From Geoanaerobacter sp964528055 (GTDB taxonomy: Bacteria > Desulfobacterota > Desulfuromonadia > Geobacterales > DSM-12255), in the NCBI GenBank assembly GCA_964528055.1, contig CAZGQM010000013.1:1-64000 (forward strand): a DNA stretch of 64,000 nucleotides, in the 5' to 3' direction. The number at the start of each line of letters is the position of its first letter. Position 1 is the first letter of the stretch. The notes beneath the pieces were generated by a model. That model saw only the letters and a list, made by a program, of their open reading frames with translations, had not been told where the DNA came from and did not search any database. The position numbers and the translations under genes are program-made. Shown here in pieces: positions 16,110-24,833 of this stretch.

Positions 16110-17063
16110 ATGTTTAAACTGCTGGTAATCATCGCGTCGCTCTCGTTTTTCTGCCTTGCCGGAAACGCTGAGGCAGCAAAAAAGAGAGTAGCTGTTCTCG
16201 ACTTCGAGGATACAGCAATTTCTGAGCAGGGGCAGACTCCCACCAACCCATTTGCCCTTATTGCCGCACTCCGCGGACAACAGCAACAGCAGGCACCTGA
16301 AAGGAAAATTGGTAAAAATGTTGCCAGCCAGTTAGTGAACGAACTTGCCAAAGACGGAACTTTCATGGTTATCGAACGCAGCCAGCTTCAAAAGATTTTC
16401 GATGAGCAGAAGATCTCTAAGGCCGGCGCCATTGACCAGTCCAGCGCAGCGAAGATTGGCAAGCTTCTTGGGGTCAGCGCAATCATAACCGGCACCATCA
16501 ATGAATTCACCGTCCAGTCCCACACGCGTGGTGTGCTTGGGATAGGAGTAAATGTCAATACGGCAAAGGTCGGACTCACTGCACGCATCATCGATGCAAA
16601 CACCGGTGAAATAATCTCCACTGCTGAAGGAAAGGGTGAGGAAGAGAGTTCCAACGCCCAGGTTGGCAGCTTTTATGGATCATCTGAAAGTGGTTCAGAA
16701 AACTCATTGCTCGGTACAGCGACAAAAAAGGCGCTTGAAGGGGTGATCTCGCAACTGAAGACTTCGGAGAAGAATTTGAAGGCTGCAGCCATTACCGGCG
16801 CAGTTGTCTATTGTGATGTCGCTAAAAATTCCACTATTGCAGACATCGGACGCGCCTCAGGTGTAAGTAACGGCTCCCCTCTTTATGTCACGAAAGTCGT
16901 CAAGGAGATAAAAAACAGCGCCGGGGAAGTCATCAAGGTAATTGCCGACACTGTTGCCGAACTTAAGGTTAAGGAGGTTGAGGAGCAGACCAGCACATGC
17001 GAGTGTGTAGGCGGAAACTGTGCCGCCATCGCAGAGGGGATGCGAGTTTCGACTTCCAAGTAA
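16110..17063 (+). CDS. CsgG-like secretion/assembly protein
   Basis: A 317-residue protein with signal peptide (about 1-22) and CsgG fold hallmarks: KRVAVLDFED, GKNVASQLVNELAKDGTFMVIERSQL, LLGVSAIITGTINEF and ARIIDANTGEIISTAEGKG. CsgG proteins form outer-membrane pores or periplasmic scaffolds. Unlike E. coli CsgG there is no lipobox Cys at the cleavage site, so this one is probably soluble or held by partners. No curlin (CsgA) gene is near. SD AAAGGAG, spacing five. Linked to other exported proteins downstream; a role in building a surface structure is inference. Confidence 0.8.
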   Translation: MFKLLVIIASLSFFCLAGNAEAAKKRVAVLDFEDTAISEQGQTPTNPFALIAALRGQQQQQAPERKIGKNVASQLVNELAKDGTFMVIERSQLQKIFDEQKISKAGAIDQSSAAKIGKLLGVSAIITGTINEFTVQSHTRGVLGIGVNVNTAKVGLTARIIDANTGEIISTAEGKGEEESSNAQVGSFYGSSESGSENSLLGTATKKALEGVISQLKTSEKNLKAAAITGAVVYCDVAKNSTIADIGRASGVSNGSPLYVTKVVKEIKNSAGEVIKVIADTVAELKVKEVEEQTSTCECVGGNCAAIAEGMRVSTSK

Positions 17064-17125
17064 TATCAGTTCCAATCTTTCCGAGCAGTTACTACCGGAC
17101 AGAATCCTGATAGAAATACCTACTG

Positions 17126-17152
17126 AAAGCCGGAGACCATCTCCGGCTTTAT
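17126..17152 (+). terminator. Hairpin after csgG-like gene
   Basis: A perfect 10-bp stem AAAGCCGGAG/CTCCGGCTTT with a five-base loop. The T-tract is weak, so efficiency is uncertain. Confidence 0.6.
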
Positions 17153-17249
17153 AGTTTAAACCACAAATTGCATCAACAATGTTTTGCTCATTACACCCAT
17201 ACAAGTCAGGCCAGCCATTATTGACAAACACCACCACAGGAGGTCCAAG

Positions 17250-17933
17250 ATGAAATCAAATTTCCAAGTTTTTCTAGTCCTGCTTGCCCTCATTACCCCA
17301 TCAATTGCCTTTGCAACCCCACCGAAACCCGGCCCTTATGCTTCGGTATTCCTCGGAGTAACCGTCCCGAAGGATTCAACAATAAAGGCGTATAACGCTT
17401 CAGGAACTCTCCAAATCGATGATAGTGTTGAGCTTGATCCGGGTGTCTTTGTTGGGGGGACCGGTGGGTATGATTTTGGGATATTGCGATTGGAAGGTGA
17501 ACTATCCTATAAGCACTCTGAGATAAAAGCAGTTACCGCTAATTTTGCTCCTCCGATACACTATCGCGATGTGGACGGCACGTTGGGGGTATTGGCATTT
17601 ATGGCGAACGCGTTTCTAGATCTGCACAATGATACCCCTGTGACTCCTTACCTAGGGGGCGGGATCGGTGTTGCCGCACTGCATCTGAGTAATACCCATG
17701 ACAATAATGGGGGACTTCGACTCTACCGAGAAGATGATGCGGCTGCCTTTGCTTACCAGGTAGGTGGGGGGCTTGAAATAACCTTGAATCGTCTATTGTC
17801 TCTCGATCTTGCCTATCGATATTTTGGCACCACAAAAGCCGAGTTTGAACATGACAAACAGTCAGGCAATTCTACTGCCGAAATGAAGTACGAGAGTCAC
17901 AACATGGCTGTCGGCGTCAGGTTCAAGTTCTAA
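17250..17933 (+). CDS. Outer-membrane beta-barrel protein
   Basis: A 227-residue protein with signal peptide (about 1-23, cleavage after AFA). The rest is an OmpA/OmpW-like eight-strand barrel: alternating strands (GPYASVFLGVTVPKD, YLGGGIGVAAL, AFAYQVGGGLEITL, LDLAYRYFG) ending in VGVRFKF with a C-terminal Phe. SD AGGAGGT seven bases before the ATG at 17250. Function unknown; it could be the outer-membrane partner of the CsgG-like protein. Confidence 0.8.
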   Translation: MKSNFQVFLVLLALITPSIAFATPPKPGPYASVFLGVTVPKDSTIKAYNASGTLQIDDSVELDPGVFVGGTGGYDFGILRLEGELSYKHSEIKAVTANFAPPIHYRDVDGTLGVLAFMANAFLDLHNDTPVTPYLGGGIGVAALHLSNTHDNNGGLRLYREDDAAAFAYQVGGGLEITLNRLLSLDLAYRYFGTTKAEFEHDKQSGNSTAEMKYESHNMAVGVRFKF

Positions 17934-18367
17934 ATGTGAGATAGCCGGGAGATGCAAATTACACACTGATGGCAAATGCCTTCACCGTTGCCGAGGTATT
18001 CCCTGAATACCTCGGCAAAGAGAAACAGGTAGCTCTTCGATCATATCTGGCACAAGAGGGATTCACTCAGATGCATCTTGGGCTTGACTGGCATACCACA
18101 ACACCATATCAGCGAGATGGTAAACGGCAAACTGAGCATCGGAAAAGTGCGATCCAGAAAACTGGCTGCCGCTTTCAACTGTGGTTATAGACAATGGCTG
18201 TGAAGTACTAGAATTATTCCTAAATCACGCTTTCCATAAACTGATCTCTTCCGCTCTTCATGCTTTCTTCTTACGCCACTCAACCATAATCAATGCTTCA
18301 TTGACTCATGCTAAAAAACACCTTATAACGTACAAAATCTTCATAATTTCAACATCGGGAGGCAGAA
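17934..18367. other. Intergenic region with a perfect hairpin
   Basis: About 430 bases. A perfect 14-bp inverted repeat with a three-base loop lies at 17988-18018 and lacks a T-tract on either strand, so it is not an ordinary terminator. A 73-codon frame spanning it has no SD and no recognisable family and was not called. Confidence 0.5.
17988..18018. repeat. Perfect 14-bp inverted repeat
   Basis: TTGCCGAGGTATTC, loop CCT, and its exact reverse complement. There is no T-run. It could be an RNA processing hairpin, an operator or a REP-type element. No other copy was noticed in the window. Confidence 0.7.
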
Positions 18368-18973
18368 ATGAAAATGAATGGCTTGTATACCCTGATTCGT
18401 AGTAACAGTCTGATATTATTGCTATTACCATTAGTATTAACTTTGTCAGCCTGTTCCCCATCAAATATGATAAAAAAGGATGAAAAACTGGACATAATGA
18501 CTGTAAAGCCGAATCCAGGCAAGGCAGCACTGGTTGTAGCCAGGACTACAATGGCAGGAGGAGCTATCAACTTTTTCAACTATTTAGGTAAAAAGTTTAT
18601 TGGTGTGACAAGAGGGAATAGTTGTTTTATTAAGACAGACATTGAGCCGGGGCTACAGTATCTTATAGCAAGAACCGAGAGCCTTGAAACCGGCAAATTA
18701 CAATTTGAGGCAGACAAAGTATATTATATTCAGGAATCTCCAAGATTGGGCATTTGGGTTGCTAGAGTTACTTTATCGCCTGTGACACCGGAACATCTGT
18801 TATCTGAAATAGGTGATGGAGGCTGTAATTTTTACGAGATTGACAAGAATGACCCAGCTGAAGACTTGACGGATCATGAGTATCAAGAAGCTGTTACTGA
18901 TTATGAACGAGAGATTATTGAAGACTACCATAAAGAGTTCACAGTATATCAAGGTTTTGATGCTAAGAAATAA
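18368..18973 (+). CDS. Lipoprotein, DUF2846-like
   Basis: A 201-residue protein with a lipoprotein signal (LTLSAC, Cys at about 29) and SD GGGAGG. The mature part (KAALVVARTTMAGGAINFFNYLGKKFIGVTRGNSC, then FEADKVYYIQ) has the pattern of DUF2846 lipoproteins, with a small beta domain holding inorganic-like loops. The acidic C-terminal tail is extra. Membrane anchoring follows from the lipobox; the function is unknown. A strong terminator follows immediately. Confidence 0.75.
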   Translation: MKMNGLYTLIRSNSLILLLLPLVLTLSACSPSNMIKKDEKLDIMTVKPNPGKAALVVARTTMAGGAINFFNYLGKKFIGVTRGNSCFIKTDIEPGLQYLIARTESLETGKLQFEADKVYYIQESPRLGIWVARVTLSPVTPEHLLSEIGDGGCNFYEIDKNDPAEDLTDHEYQEAVTDYEREIIEDYHKEFTVYQGFDAKK

Positions 18974-18975
18974 CT

Positions 18976-19019
18976 AAACCCACTCAGCCCCTGCATGCAA
19001 AGAGGGGCTGAGTGGGTTT
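18976..19019. terminator. 17-bp bidirectional terminator
   Basis: A perfect 17-bp stem (18976-18992 with 19003-19019) between convergent genes, starting in AAA and ending in TTT. Confidence 0.85.
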
Positions 19020-19045
19020 CCATGGTATCAGGATGAAAAAATCCG

Positions 19046-19672
19046 TTACTTTTTGATTAAACTGGAGATTTCTGCTTTCTCAAAGGCATTTATGTTTGTT
19101 GAAATTGATTGACGAATCAACTTGTCAGCTGACTCAAAATTATCCACTGCTTTTCCATGTGCATTGATCCCGTAAAAAAAGCCCCCTAAAACCGGCGGAA
19201 ACAACAATGTGGAAAAAAACATAAGGGCTGCACTTCCCTTTTCACAATCAAGGGCACCGGAAGTTTTATTAGAAAATATCTGCTGTGAATTTGATGCATC
19301 ATACATCTTCATTTCAAATTCGTATAACAGGCTGTTTTTAGCGCAAACAAGTTTTTGCCTTGGAGCAATAATCACATTACAAGATGAGTTTTGATTCCTA
19401 TCAGTAATTATATATGTTTTAGCAAACGCTTCTTTTATCTGCTGCTGCAAATATCTATACACATCAAACTCAACAACTGTTTCACTAATTCCTGCATCTA
19501 TCACTAACTTATTATCATTCGGGACAGCCAATATACATGCTGTTGAATTATACCGATACAGATTTGAAGTAGTTTCGTTTGAGCTGGAACCCGTTGGTTT
19601 GTAAACTGTCCCTGTATATGAACAGGAAGTTACTAGAAACATCATAATCGTTAAAATTGACACGCATTTCAT
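19046..19672 (-). CDS. Lipoprotein of unknown function
   Basis: A 208-residue lipoprotein. The ATG at 19672 follows GGAGGT by nine to ten bases and gives a clean signal ending in the lipobox LVTSC; the longer frame upstream has no such start. The mature part includes ACILAVPNDNKLVIDAGIS, a VIIAPRQKLVCAK segment and a hydrophobic Gly-rich stretch (LMFFSTLLFPPVLGGFFYG) near residue 165. It is the only minus-strand gene between 16.1 and 24.7 kb. No family is recognised. Confidence 0.65.
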   Translation of the reverse strand: MKCVSILTIMMFLVTSCSYTGTVYKPTGSSSNETTSNLYRYNSTACILAVPNDNKLVIDAGISETVVEFDVYRYLQQQIKEAFAKTYIITDRNQNSSCNVIIAPRQKLVCAKNSLLYEFEMKMYDASNSQQIFSNKTSGALDCEKGSAALMFFSTLLFPPVLGGFFYGINAHGKAVDNFESADKLIRQSISTNINAFEKAEISSLIKK

Positions 19673-19830
19673 GCTGACACACCTCCAAAAAAGTTGGATG
19701 AAAATATCATGATTAATCCCGGCCAACAACTCTTTTTTTGGCTTTATTTTGGCTTTTTGGGCTTGACCGTAATAATTATTTAATGTAATTGTGCACATGG
19801 TTCAAATTTTATTTGGGAGAGGATGGAGTT

Positions 19831-20151
19831 ATGAAAAAGATTTTTTTGATTGCAGCAATCGGAGCGTTACTGACGGGATGTGTAAGCGATCCACTCAAAT
19901 TTCCAAAATGCGACATGACAAATGCAACGGTGCTTGGTGAGTCTGAAGGTAGTTCTGTCGGTGTAATGCTGTTCAATATTATCCCGATTAACCAAAACGC
20001 CCGTTTTACAACTGCCTATGAAGAAGCTGTCTCAAGGCTTGGTGGCACATGTTTGGCTGACCCTGTGATAGAAGAGCGGTGGTACTGGGCTTATCTGTTC
20101 AACGGATATATCTTTAAAGTCAAGGGAACAGTAGTAAAAGAAAAGAAATAA
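19831..20151 (+). CDS. Small lipoprotein
   Basis: A 106-residue lipoprotein with lipobox LLTGC (Cys17) and SD GGAG close to the ATG. The mature domain (TVLGESEGSSVGVMLFNIIPINQNARF, then YEEAVSRLGGTCLADPVIEERWYW) resembles small YbjP/TRL-like lipoproteins that read as a single alpha/beta unit. It is divergent from the lipoprotein at 19046 and followed by a strong terminator, so it is a single-gene unit. Confidence 0.7.
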   Translation: MKKIFLIAAIGALLTGCVSDPLKFPKCDMTNATVLGESEGSSVGVMLFNIIPINQNARFTTAYEEAVSRLGGTCLADPVIEERWYWAYLFNGYIFKVKGTVVKEKK

Positions 20152-20168
20152 CCGCAGTATGCACATAC

Positions 20169-20196
20169 ATGGGGAGCCGGTCGGCTCCCCATTTTT
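20169..20196 (+). terminator. Rho-independent terminator
   Basis: ATGGGGAGCCG pairs with CGGCTCCCCAT around two bases and is followed by a T-run. Confidence 0.85.
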
Positions 20197-20520
20197 CATC
20201 CTCTCCCTTTATAATTCACATCGATCGACGTATCGTATTACAAAATACCTTGCAGATCCCTATCGAACTTTGTCCCCCCCTCTTTGACCACCATGCCTGA
20301 CCTTATGTAACCCTCACTACTGGATTTTGCCCAACCTGCGGCAATTTTTGCATCAAATCCATGCTTTGACACACAACTTCTTGAGAGGGAAAATTCTTCG
20401 AAAAGTCATGCCAACCTACACCCCCGGTCTCTGTTGACGCTCCACGGCAACCTGATAGACTGTAGCTACTCAACTGGAAGCATTACTCACTGTTGTAATC
20501 ACTGCCAACAGGAGCAGGTC
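20197..20520. other. Intergenic region, nothing specific seen
   Basis: About 320 bases between a terminator and the DUF4384 gene. It should contain the promoter of the 20521-24653 pair. No clear boxes or repeats. Confidence 0.4.
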
Positions 20521-21378
20521 ATGGGTTGCATGCATACAGTCATCCTTGCAATGTTCATTGTTGCAGTTCCACGTGCTGCCATGGCCGTGGCTGATATCCC
20601 TTCAAACGCCCCTGTCTGGATCGAGGCAATGGGTGAAGCCGCAGGGAGTGAATTCGACCCCCCAAAGGAAGTAATGGAGCGGGCCCGTAACGAGGCAAAG
20701 CGCAAGGCCGTGGAGCAGGCTGTCGGCTCCTTTGTTCGCTCCCAGGCCGTTGTCGCCAACAACGAGCTGGCCGAGGAGTTCACCTATGCCCGTGTTCGTG
20801 GCAAAATCGATAAAGTTCAGATCATCCGCGAAGAGCGGGACAAAAACGACCCAAACCTCTACCGTGCATGGATAAAGGCCTTGATTCGTCCAGTCTACCC
20901 TCAGGACGGAGAAGGCATTACCATCAAACTCGACCTCAGTAAATCTGCACTGCAGGAGGGGGAAGAGGTCTCTATCCTCTACCAGACCAGCACCGACTGT
21001 TACATACATATTTTTTCCATCGGTGCTGACAATTCGGTCACCCTCCTCTTCCCCAACTCACTGGAAAGAGATAATTTCGTCAAGGGGAACAGCGGCCGGA
21101 TCTTTCCTCCCGAATCTTTCCCCTTTAAACTCCGCGCTCAGTCTCTCCCTGCAGCAAAGGGTCAGCGTTCTCAGGAAAAAGTGAAGATCATTGCCACTCG
21201 GCAGAAAGAAATCCTCCTTGAACGTGGCTTTTCCGAGGGGATGTTCAAGGTTATTGACGCCCGCTCCACAGGCCTGGTGGGAGACCTGGCGCGCAAGCTG
21301 AACCAGCTCGAACCGGCTGACTGGGGAGAAGCAATTATCGTTTACACCATTGAGCCAAGACGCCAGGAGCAACAATGA
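20521..21378 (+). CDS. Exported DUF4384 protein
   Basis: A 285-residue protein. The ATG at 20521 follows AGGAG by seven bases and starts a signal peptide (about 1-22, cleavage near AMA). N-terminal domain: an LPP20/FlgT-N-like pattern (RARNEAKRKAVEQAVGSFV, then VRGKIDKVQIIREER). C-terminal domain: DUF4384 pattern (DLSKSALQEGEEVSILYQTSTDCYIHIFSI, then VTLLFPNSLERDNFV). DUF4384 often accompanies caspase or WD40 modules, as here, where the stop overlaps the caspase gene by four bases. The partner role is inferred from coupling. Confidence 0.75.
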   Translation: MGCMHTVILAMFIVAVPRAAMAVADIPSNAPVWIEAMGEAAGSEFDPPKEVMERARNEAKRKAVEQAVGSFVRSQAVVANNELAEEFTYARVRGKIDKVQIIREERDKNDPNLYRAWIKALIRPVYPQDGEGITIKLDLSKSALQEGEEVSILYQTSTDCYIHIFSIGADNSVTLLFPNSLERDNFVKGNSGRIFPPESFPFKLRAQSLPAAKGQRSQEKVKIIATRQKEILLERGFSEGMFKVIDARSTGLVGDLARKLNQLEPADWGEAIIVYTIEPRRQEQQ

Positions 21379-24300
21379 CAGCCCCCCCACTCAGGGAAAT
21401 AAAGACGGTCTTCCCCCCGATACTGCTGAGCATCTGCCTCCTGTTGCTTCTGCCAACTTTCGTGGCTGCGGCAAATAAGACGCCAAGAAAGAAAGAGTCC
21501 CAGGCCGTCGCTTCCTCCCTGCTTGTCCCCCTTGCCTTCGACCAGTTGGTGACCGTGAACCGTGAACTCGCCGGCCACTCCTCCAAGATCCGCGCAGTTG
21601 CCTATACACCGGACGGAAAGCGCCTGATCAGCGGCGGAGAAGACAAGACACTGATCGCCTGGGACCTGCGAAGCGGTGAGCAGGCATGGGCCATCAAAGA
21701 GCTCCCCAACCAGATTGTGCAGATCTCTATCTGTAGCAATGGCGAATTGCTGGCCCTGGCGACCAAGGGGGAAGATATCCTGCTGCTCAATGCAGCCAAC
21801 GGCGCGTACCTCGCCGGCTTCCGCACCAGGAAAGATGTCAAGTCCCTCTCCTGTACGCCCAGGGGATCACTGCTTGCCGCTGCCATAGACGACAAAAGCA
21901 TAGTTGTCTGGGACTTGGACAAACTGAGGGTCCCGAGATCCGACGATACCGAAACAAAGCCGGAAAGCGGAAACTATTTTAGCTGGATAACGCGCAAAGG
22001 GGACGCCAAGAAGAACGATGAGCAGGCTCGGGCAGAAAAGGCCATCCTCAAAATCCTCAAAAGTGGCGACCAGGAGATCCTGAGCGTCGCCTTCAACCCC
22101 AATGGCTCATACCTTGCTGCTGCCGGGAAAGATAAACAGATCTCACTCTGGGATGTTCGCCAGTGGAGCATTACCAAGACACTGGGAGGTGTTGAGAAAG
22201 AGACCCGCTCCATGGCCTTTAGTCCGAGTGGCGGACAGTTGGCAGCGGTGGAGGACAAGCGTAACATTCTATTGTGGGACATCTACGGCAAATCGGCTCC
22301 GCACCTTTTGAGCAAGGAGCGTGATGACGTCGCAGGCCTTGCCTTCAGTGCTGATGGCACAATTCTTGTCACTGCCGGGAAGAAACGGACCGTTCTCTGG
22401 AGTACCCGAACGTTTCGCGATATCCACAGCATCCCCGAGGAGAAGCGGGAACCCCTGTCCGTGCAGTGCAGCCCAGACAATTCCCAGATGGCAATCGCCG
22501 GCGAGGACAAGATAGTTCGCCTCTGGAATCTGCCTGGCATAGTCTCGCTGACCGCCGCCGAGGCATCGCGGGGCGATTTTCTGAAAACTCTTGATCAGGA
22601 GCGTGATGAGCGGATCAAAGCACTCTATCCTAAGAAAAGCGAGTTCGAAAGCAGCCGTGAGCATACGGACCGACTGAAACGGGCGAAAATCGAAGAGCAG
22701 TTGCTCCGTAGTGAATATGCAGCAAGGCGAAAGGCGCTCGCAGCACGACTCGAAGAGGAAGTGACCCGACTGAAGGGCGAGTACTACCCCTACACCACCA
22801 AAGGTGACCTCGGGAGATATGATGCAGATCAGGGTGTATTTCGCGCTGTCATAAGCGGAGTGCCGCTATCGATTTCCGTCCCGGCGAATAAGGCGCAGGA
22901 GATTGCCGGTCGCAAGGAGAAGCTGATCTTCACCGGATTCATCCGCTATCACGACCCGCAGAAAGGGGAGCTTCTCAACGGTGCAATGATCGACCAGGCA
23001 ACCGGCGACCGCTTCCCTTTCGGCAAGCAGGTGAGCAACAGTGCTGCCCCGTTGATCTCCCCACTCCCCGCGACTGCTGCAACAGGCAAGAGAAGAGCTC
23101 TGCCGAACCTTGAGATCATATCGGTTACCCTGGTGGAACCATCAGGCAATAACGCCCTCGATGCAGGTGAGCGTGGCAGCATCAGGGTAACCCTGCGAAA
23201 CTCCGGTAACGGCAGCGCGGAAGGTGTTGTCATTGCTCTGAGACCCGAGGGGGGGAGACCGCTGCCAACTAGCCTTACCGTTGCTGACCGACTGAATGTG
23301 GGTGAGATCATACCGAATCAGACCAGGAGCGTTGATCTGCCGATTTCCGCATCGGAGGAATTGCCAACGAGGGAATTGCGGCTGCAGGTAGCAGCCCTGG
23401 AAGCGGGAGGCTTTGATGCCCAGCCGTTGCTGATGGATTTCACTCTCAAGGCCATGGTACCGCCGGACCTGCAGGTGGCAAAAATCGAGATCAGCGATGC
23501 TGAGGGTAAACGGATCATCGCAAAAGGGAAAGAGGCCAATGTCACCATTCATGTCAAAAATGCCGGCAGCGGCACGGCGCGGGGTGTGAAGGCGAGAATT
23601 GACAGCAGTGACCAGCAGGTGAAGCTCTTTGGTGACAACGAGATCTATTTGGGATTACTCAAACCGGGTGAATCCAAGCGGGCGGCCTTCACCATAGCCG
23701 TCACCCAACGTTACAAGGGGCCGAACGCACTCCCAGTTTCGTTCCAGATCATTGAAGAGCGCCCACGGTTCAGCATCAAGCCGACGCTTCAACTGGCACT
23801 CAACAAGGAGGCGCCGGAGGTGAGGCTGGTCAAGGTACAGGAGCGTGAAACGGCGCAGGTTGCTGCCAATCAGGATGATATCAGTATGGTGCCGATTTTC
23901 GCAGTGACCCGCCGGGGATTCACTGATCGCGATGTTGCTGTGGTGATCGGCATCGAACGCTACCAGAGCGTCCCGAAATCAGACTTTGCCTACAACGACG
24001 CCCGGTCCGTCAAGGCGTACCTGCTGTCGCTCGGTTTTGCCGAGCGGAATATCGAGTTCCTGGCCGACGAGCGCGCCACCCTTTCCGCCATAAGGAAATC
24101 GGTGGAGAGTTGGCTGCCGAACAGGGTCAAGCCCGGCTCCCGCATCTTTTTTTACTACTCGGGCCACGGGGCACCTGATCCGGCCACCGGCGAGGCCTTC
24201 ATTGTCCCCTTTGACGGCGACCCCTCCTACCTGAACGACACCGGTTACCCTATCAAACGGCTCTACGAAAAGCTCGCAGCCGCCAAGTCAGCCGAGGTGA

Positions 24301-24653
24301 TCGTGGTCATGGACTCATGCTTTTCCGGAAGCGGCGGACGCAGCATCATGGCAAAGGGTGCCCGGCCGTTGGTGCTTATGACAGACACGCCCACCATTCC
24401 CCCCCATATGGCAATTCTTGCCTCAACCCAGGGATCTCAGATCTCAACCTCCTTTGAGGAAAAGGAGCACGGGGTATTCACCTACTATTTCCTCAAGGCC
24501 ATCAAAGAGGGAAAAGGGGACATCGATGCCGTGTATCGATACCTCAAGCCGCTGGTGGAGGATACGGCCAAGGGGCAGAATGTTTCCCAAAGCCCGGTGC
24601 TGAGTACCGGGAAACATGAGCCTGCAGGGAGTTTCAGGCTGTTGACTGAGTGA
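21375..24653 (+). CDS. Exported WD40-repeat caspase-like protease
   Basis: A 1092-residue protein. A hydrophobic export signal (about 12-32) is followed by WD40 repeats from about 55 to 395 (GHSSKIRAVAYTPDGKRLIS, GEDKTLIAWDL and later copies), a charged coiled region (about 400-470), two CARDB-like beta domains (about 575-800) and a C-terminal caspase domain (about 853-1090). The catalytic dyad is present: His931 in YYSGHGAPD and Cys982 in VMDSCFSG. An active metacaspase-type peptidase is expected, normally cleaving after Arg/Lys. Export outside the cytoplasm is unusual for the group. It is translated in coupling with the DUF4384 gene (ATGA overlap). Confidence 0.85.
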   Translation: MTAPPLREIKTVFPPILLSICLLLLLPTFVAAANKTPRKKESQAVASSLLVPLAFDQLVTVNRELAGHSSKIRAVAYTPDGKRLISGGEDKTLIAWDLRSGEQAWAIKELPNQIVQISICSNGELLALATKGEDILLLNAANGAYLAGFRTRKDVKSLSCTPRGSLLAAAIDDKSIVVWDLDKLRVPRSDDTETKPESGNYFSWITRKGDAKKNDEQARAEKAILKILKSGDQEILSVAFNPNGSYLAAAGKDKQISLWDVRQWSITKTLGGVEKETRSMAFSPSGGQLAAVEDKRNILLWDIYGKSAPHLLSKERDDVAGLAFSADGTILVTAGKKRTVLWSTRTFRDIHSIPEEKREPLSVQCSPDNSQMAIAGEDKIVRLWNLPGIVSLTAAEASRGDFLKTLDQERDERIKALYPKKSEFESSREHTDRLKRAKIEEQLLRSEYAARRKALAARLEEEVTRLKGEYYPYTTKGDLGRYDADQGVFRAVISGVPLSISVPANKAQEIAGRKEKLIFTGFIRYHDPQKGELLNGAMIDQATGDRFPFGKQVSNSAAPLISPLPATAATGKRRALPNLEIISVTLVEPSGNNALDAGERGSIRVTLRNSGNGSAEGVVIALRPEGGRPLPTSLTVADRLNVGEIIPNQTRSVDLPISASEELPTRELRLQVAALEAGGFDAQPLLMDFTLKAMVPPDLQVAKIEISDAEGKRIIAKGKEANVTIHVKNAGSGTARGVKARIDSSDQQVKLFGDNEIYLGLLKPGESKRAAFTIAVTQRYKGPNALPVSFQIIEERPRFSIKPTLQLALNKEAPEVRLVKVQERETAQVAANQDDISMVPIFAVTRRGFTDRDVAVVIGIERYQSVPKSDFAYNDARSVKAYLLSLGFAERNIEFLADERATLSAIRKSVESWLPNRVKPGSRIFFYYSGHGAPDPATGEAFIVPFDGDPSYLNDTGYPIKRLYEKLAAAKSAEVIVVMDSCFSGSGGRSIMAKGARPLVLMTDTPTIPPHMAILASTQGSQISTSFEEKEHGVFTYYFLKAIKEGKGDIDAVYRYLKPLVEDTAKGQNVSQSPVLSTGKHEPAGSFRLLTE

Positions 24654-24750
24654 GTCCTAACAGTGGAAACTGGGCCGGTTGCCAAAAGCTGGAGCATCAT
24701 TCGGCAAGATCCAGAGGCAGTTCTTCCTCCGTATTGATTTTGAAAACAGT

Positions 24751-24780
24751 AAAGCCACCTCTGTAACCAGGGGTGGCTTT
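24751..24780. terminator. Bidirectional terminator
   Basis: AAAGCCACC/GGTGGCTTT stem between the convergent caspase gene and the minus-strand secreted protein gene. Confidence 0.7.
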
Positions 24781-24833
24781 AGCCGGTGTCGATAAAATTG
24801 AATCAAACTGCACTGAATATGCCGATAGGATGA

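Noticed and set aside
17969..18190. 73-codon frame downstream of the barrel gene
   Set aside because: It has no SD, no recognisable family and spans a perfect hairpin, so a chance frame is more likely.
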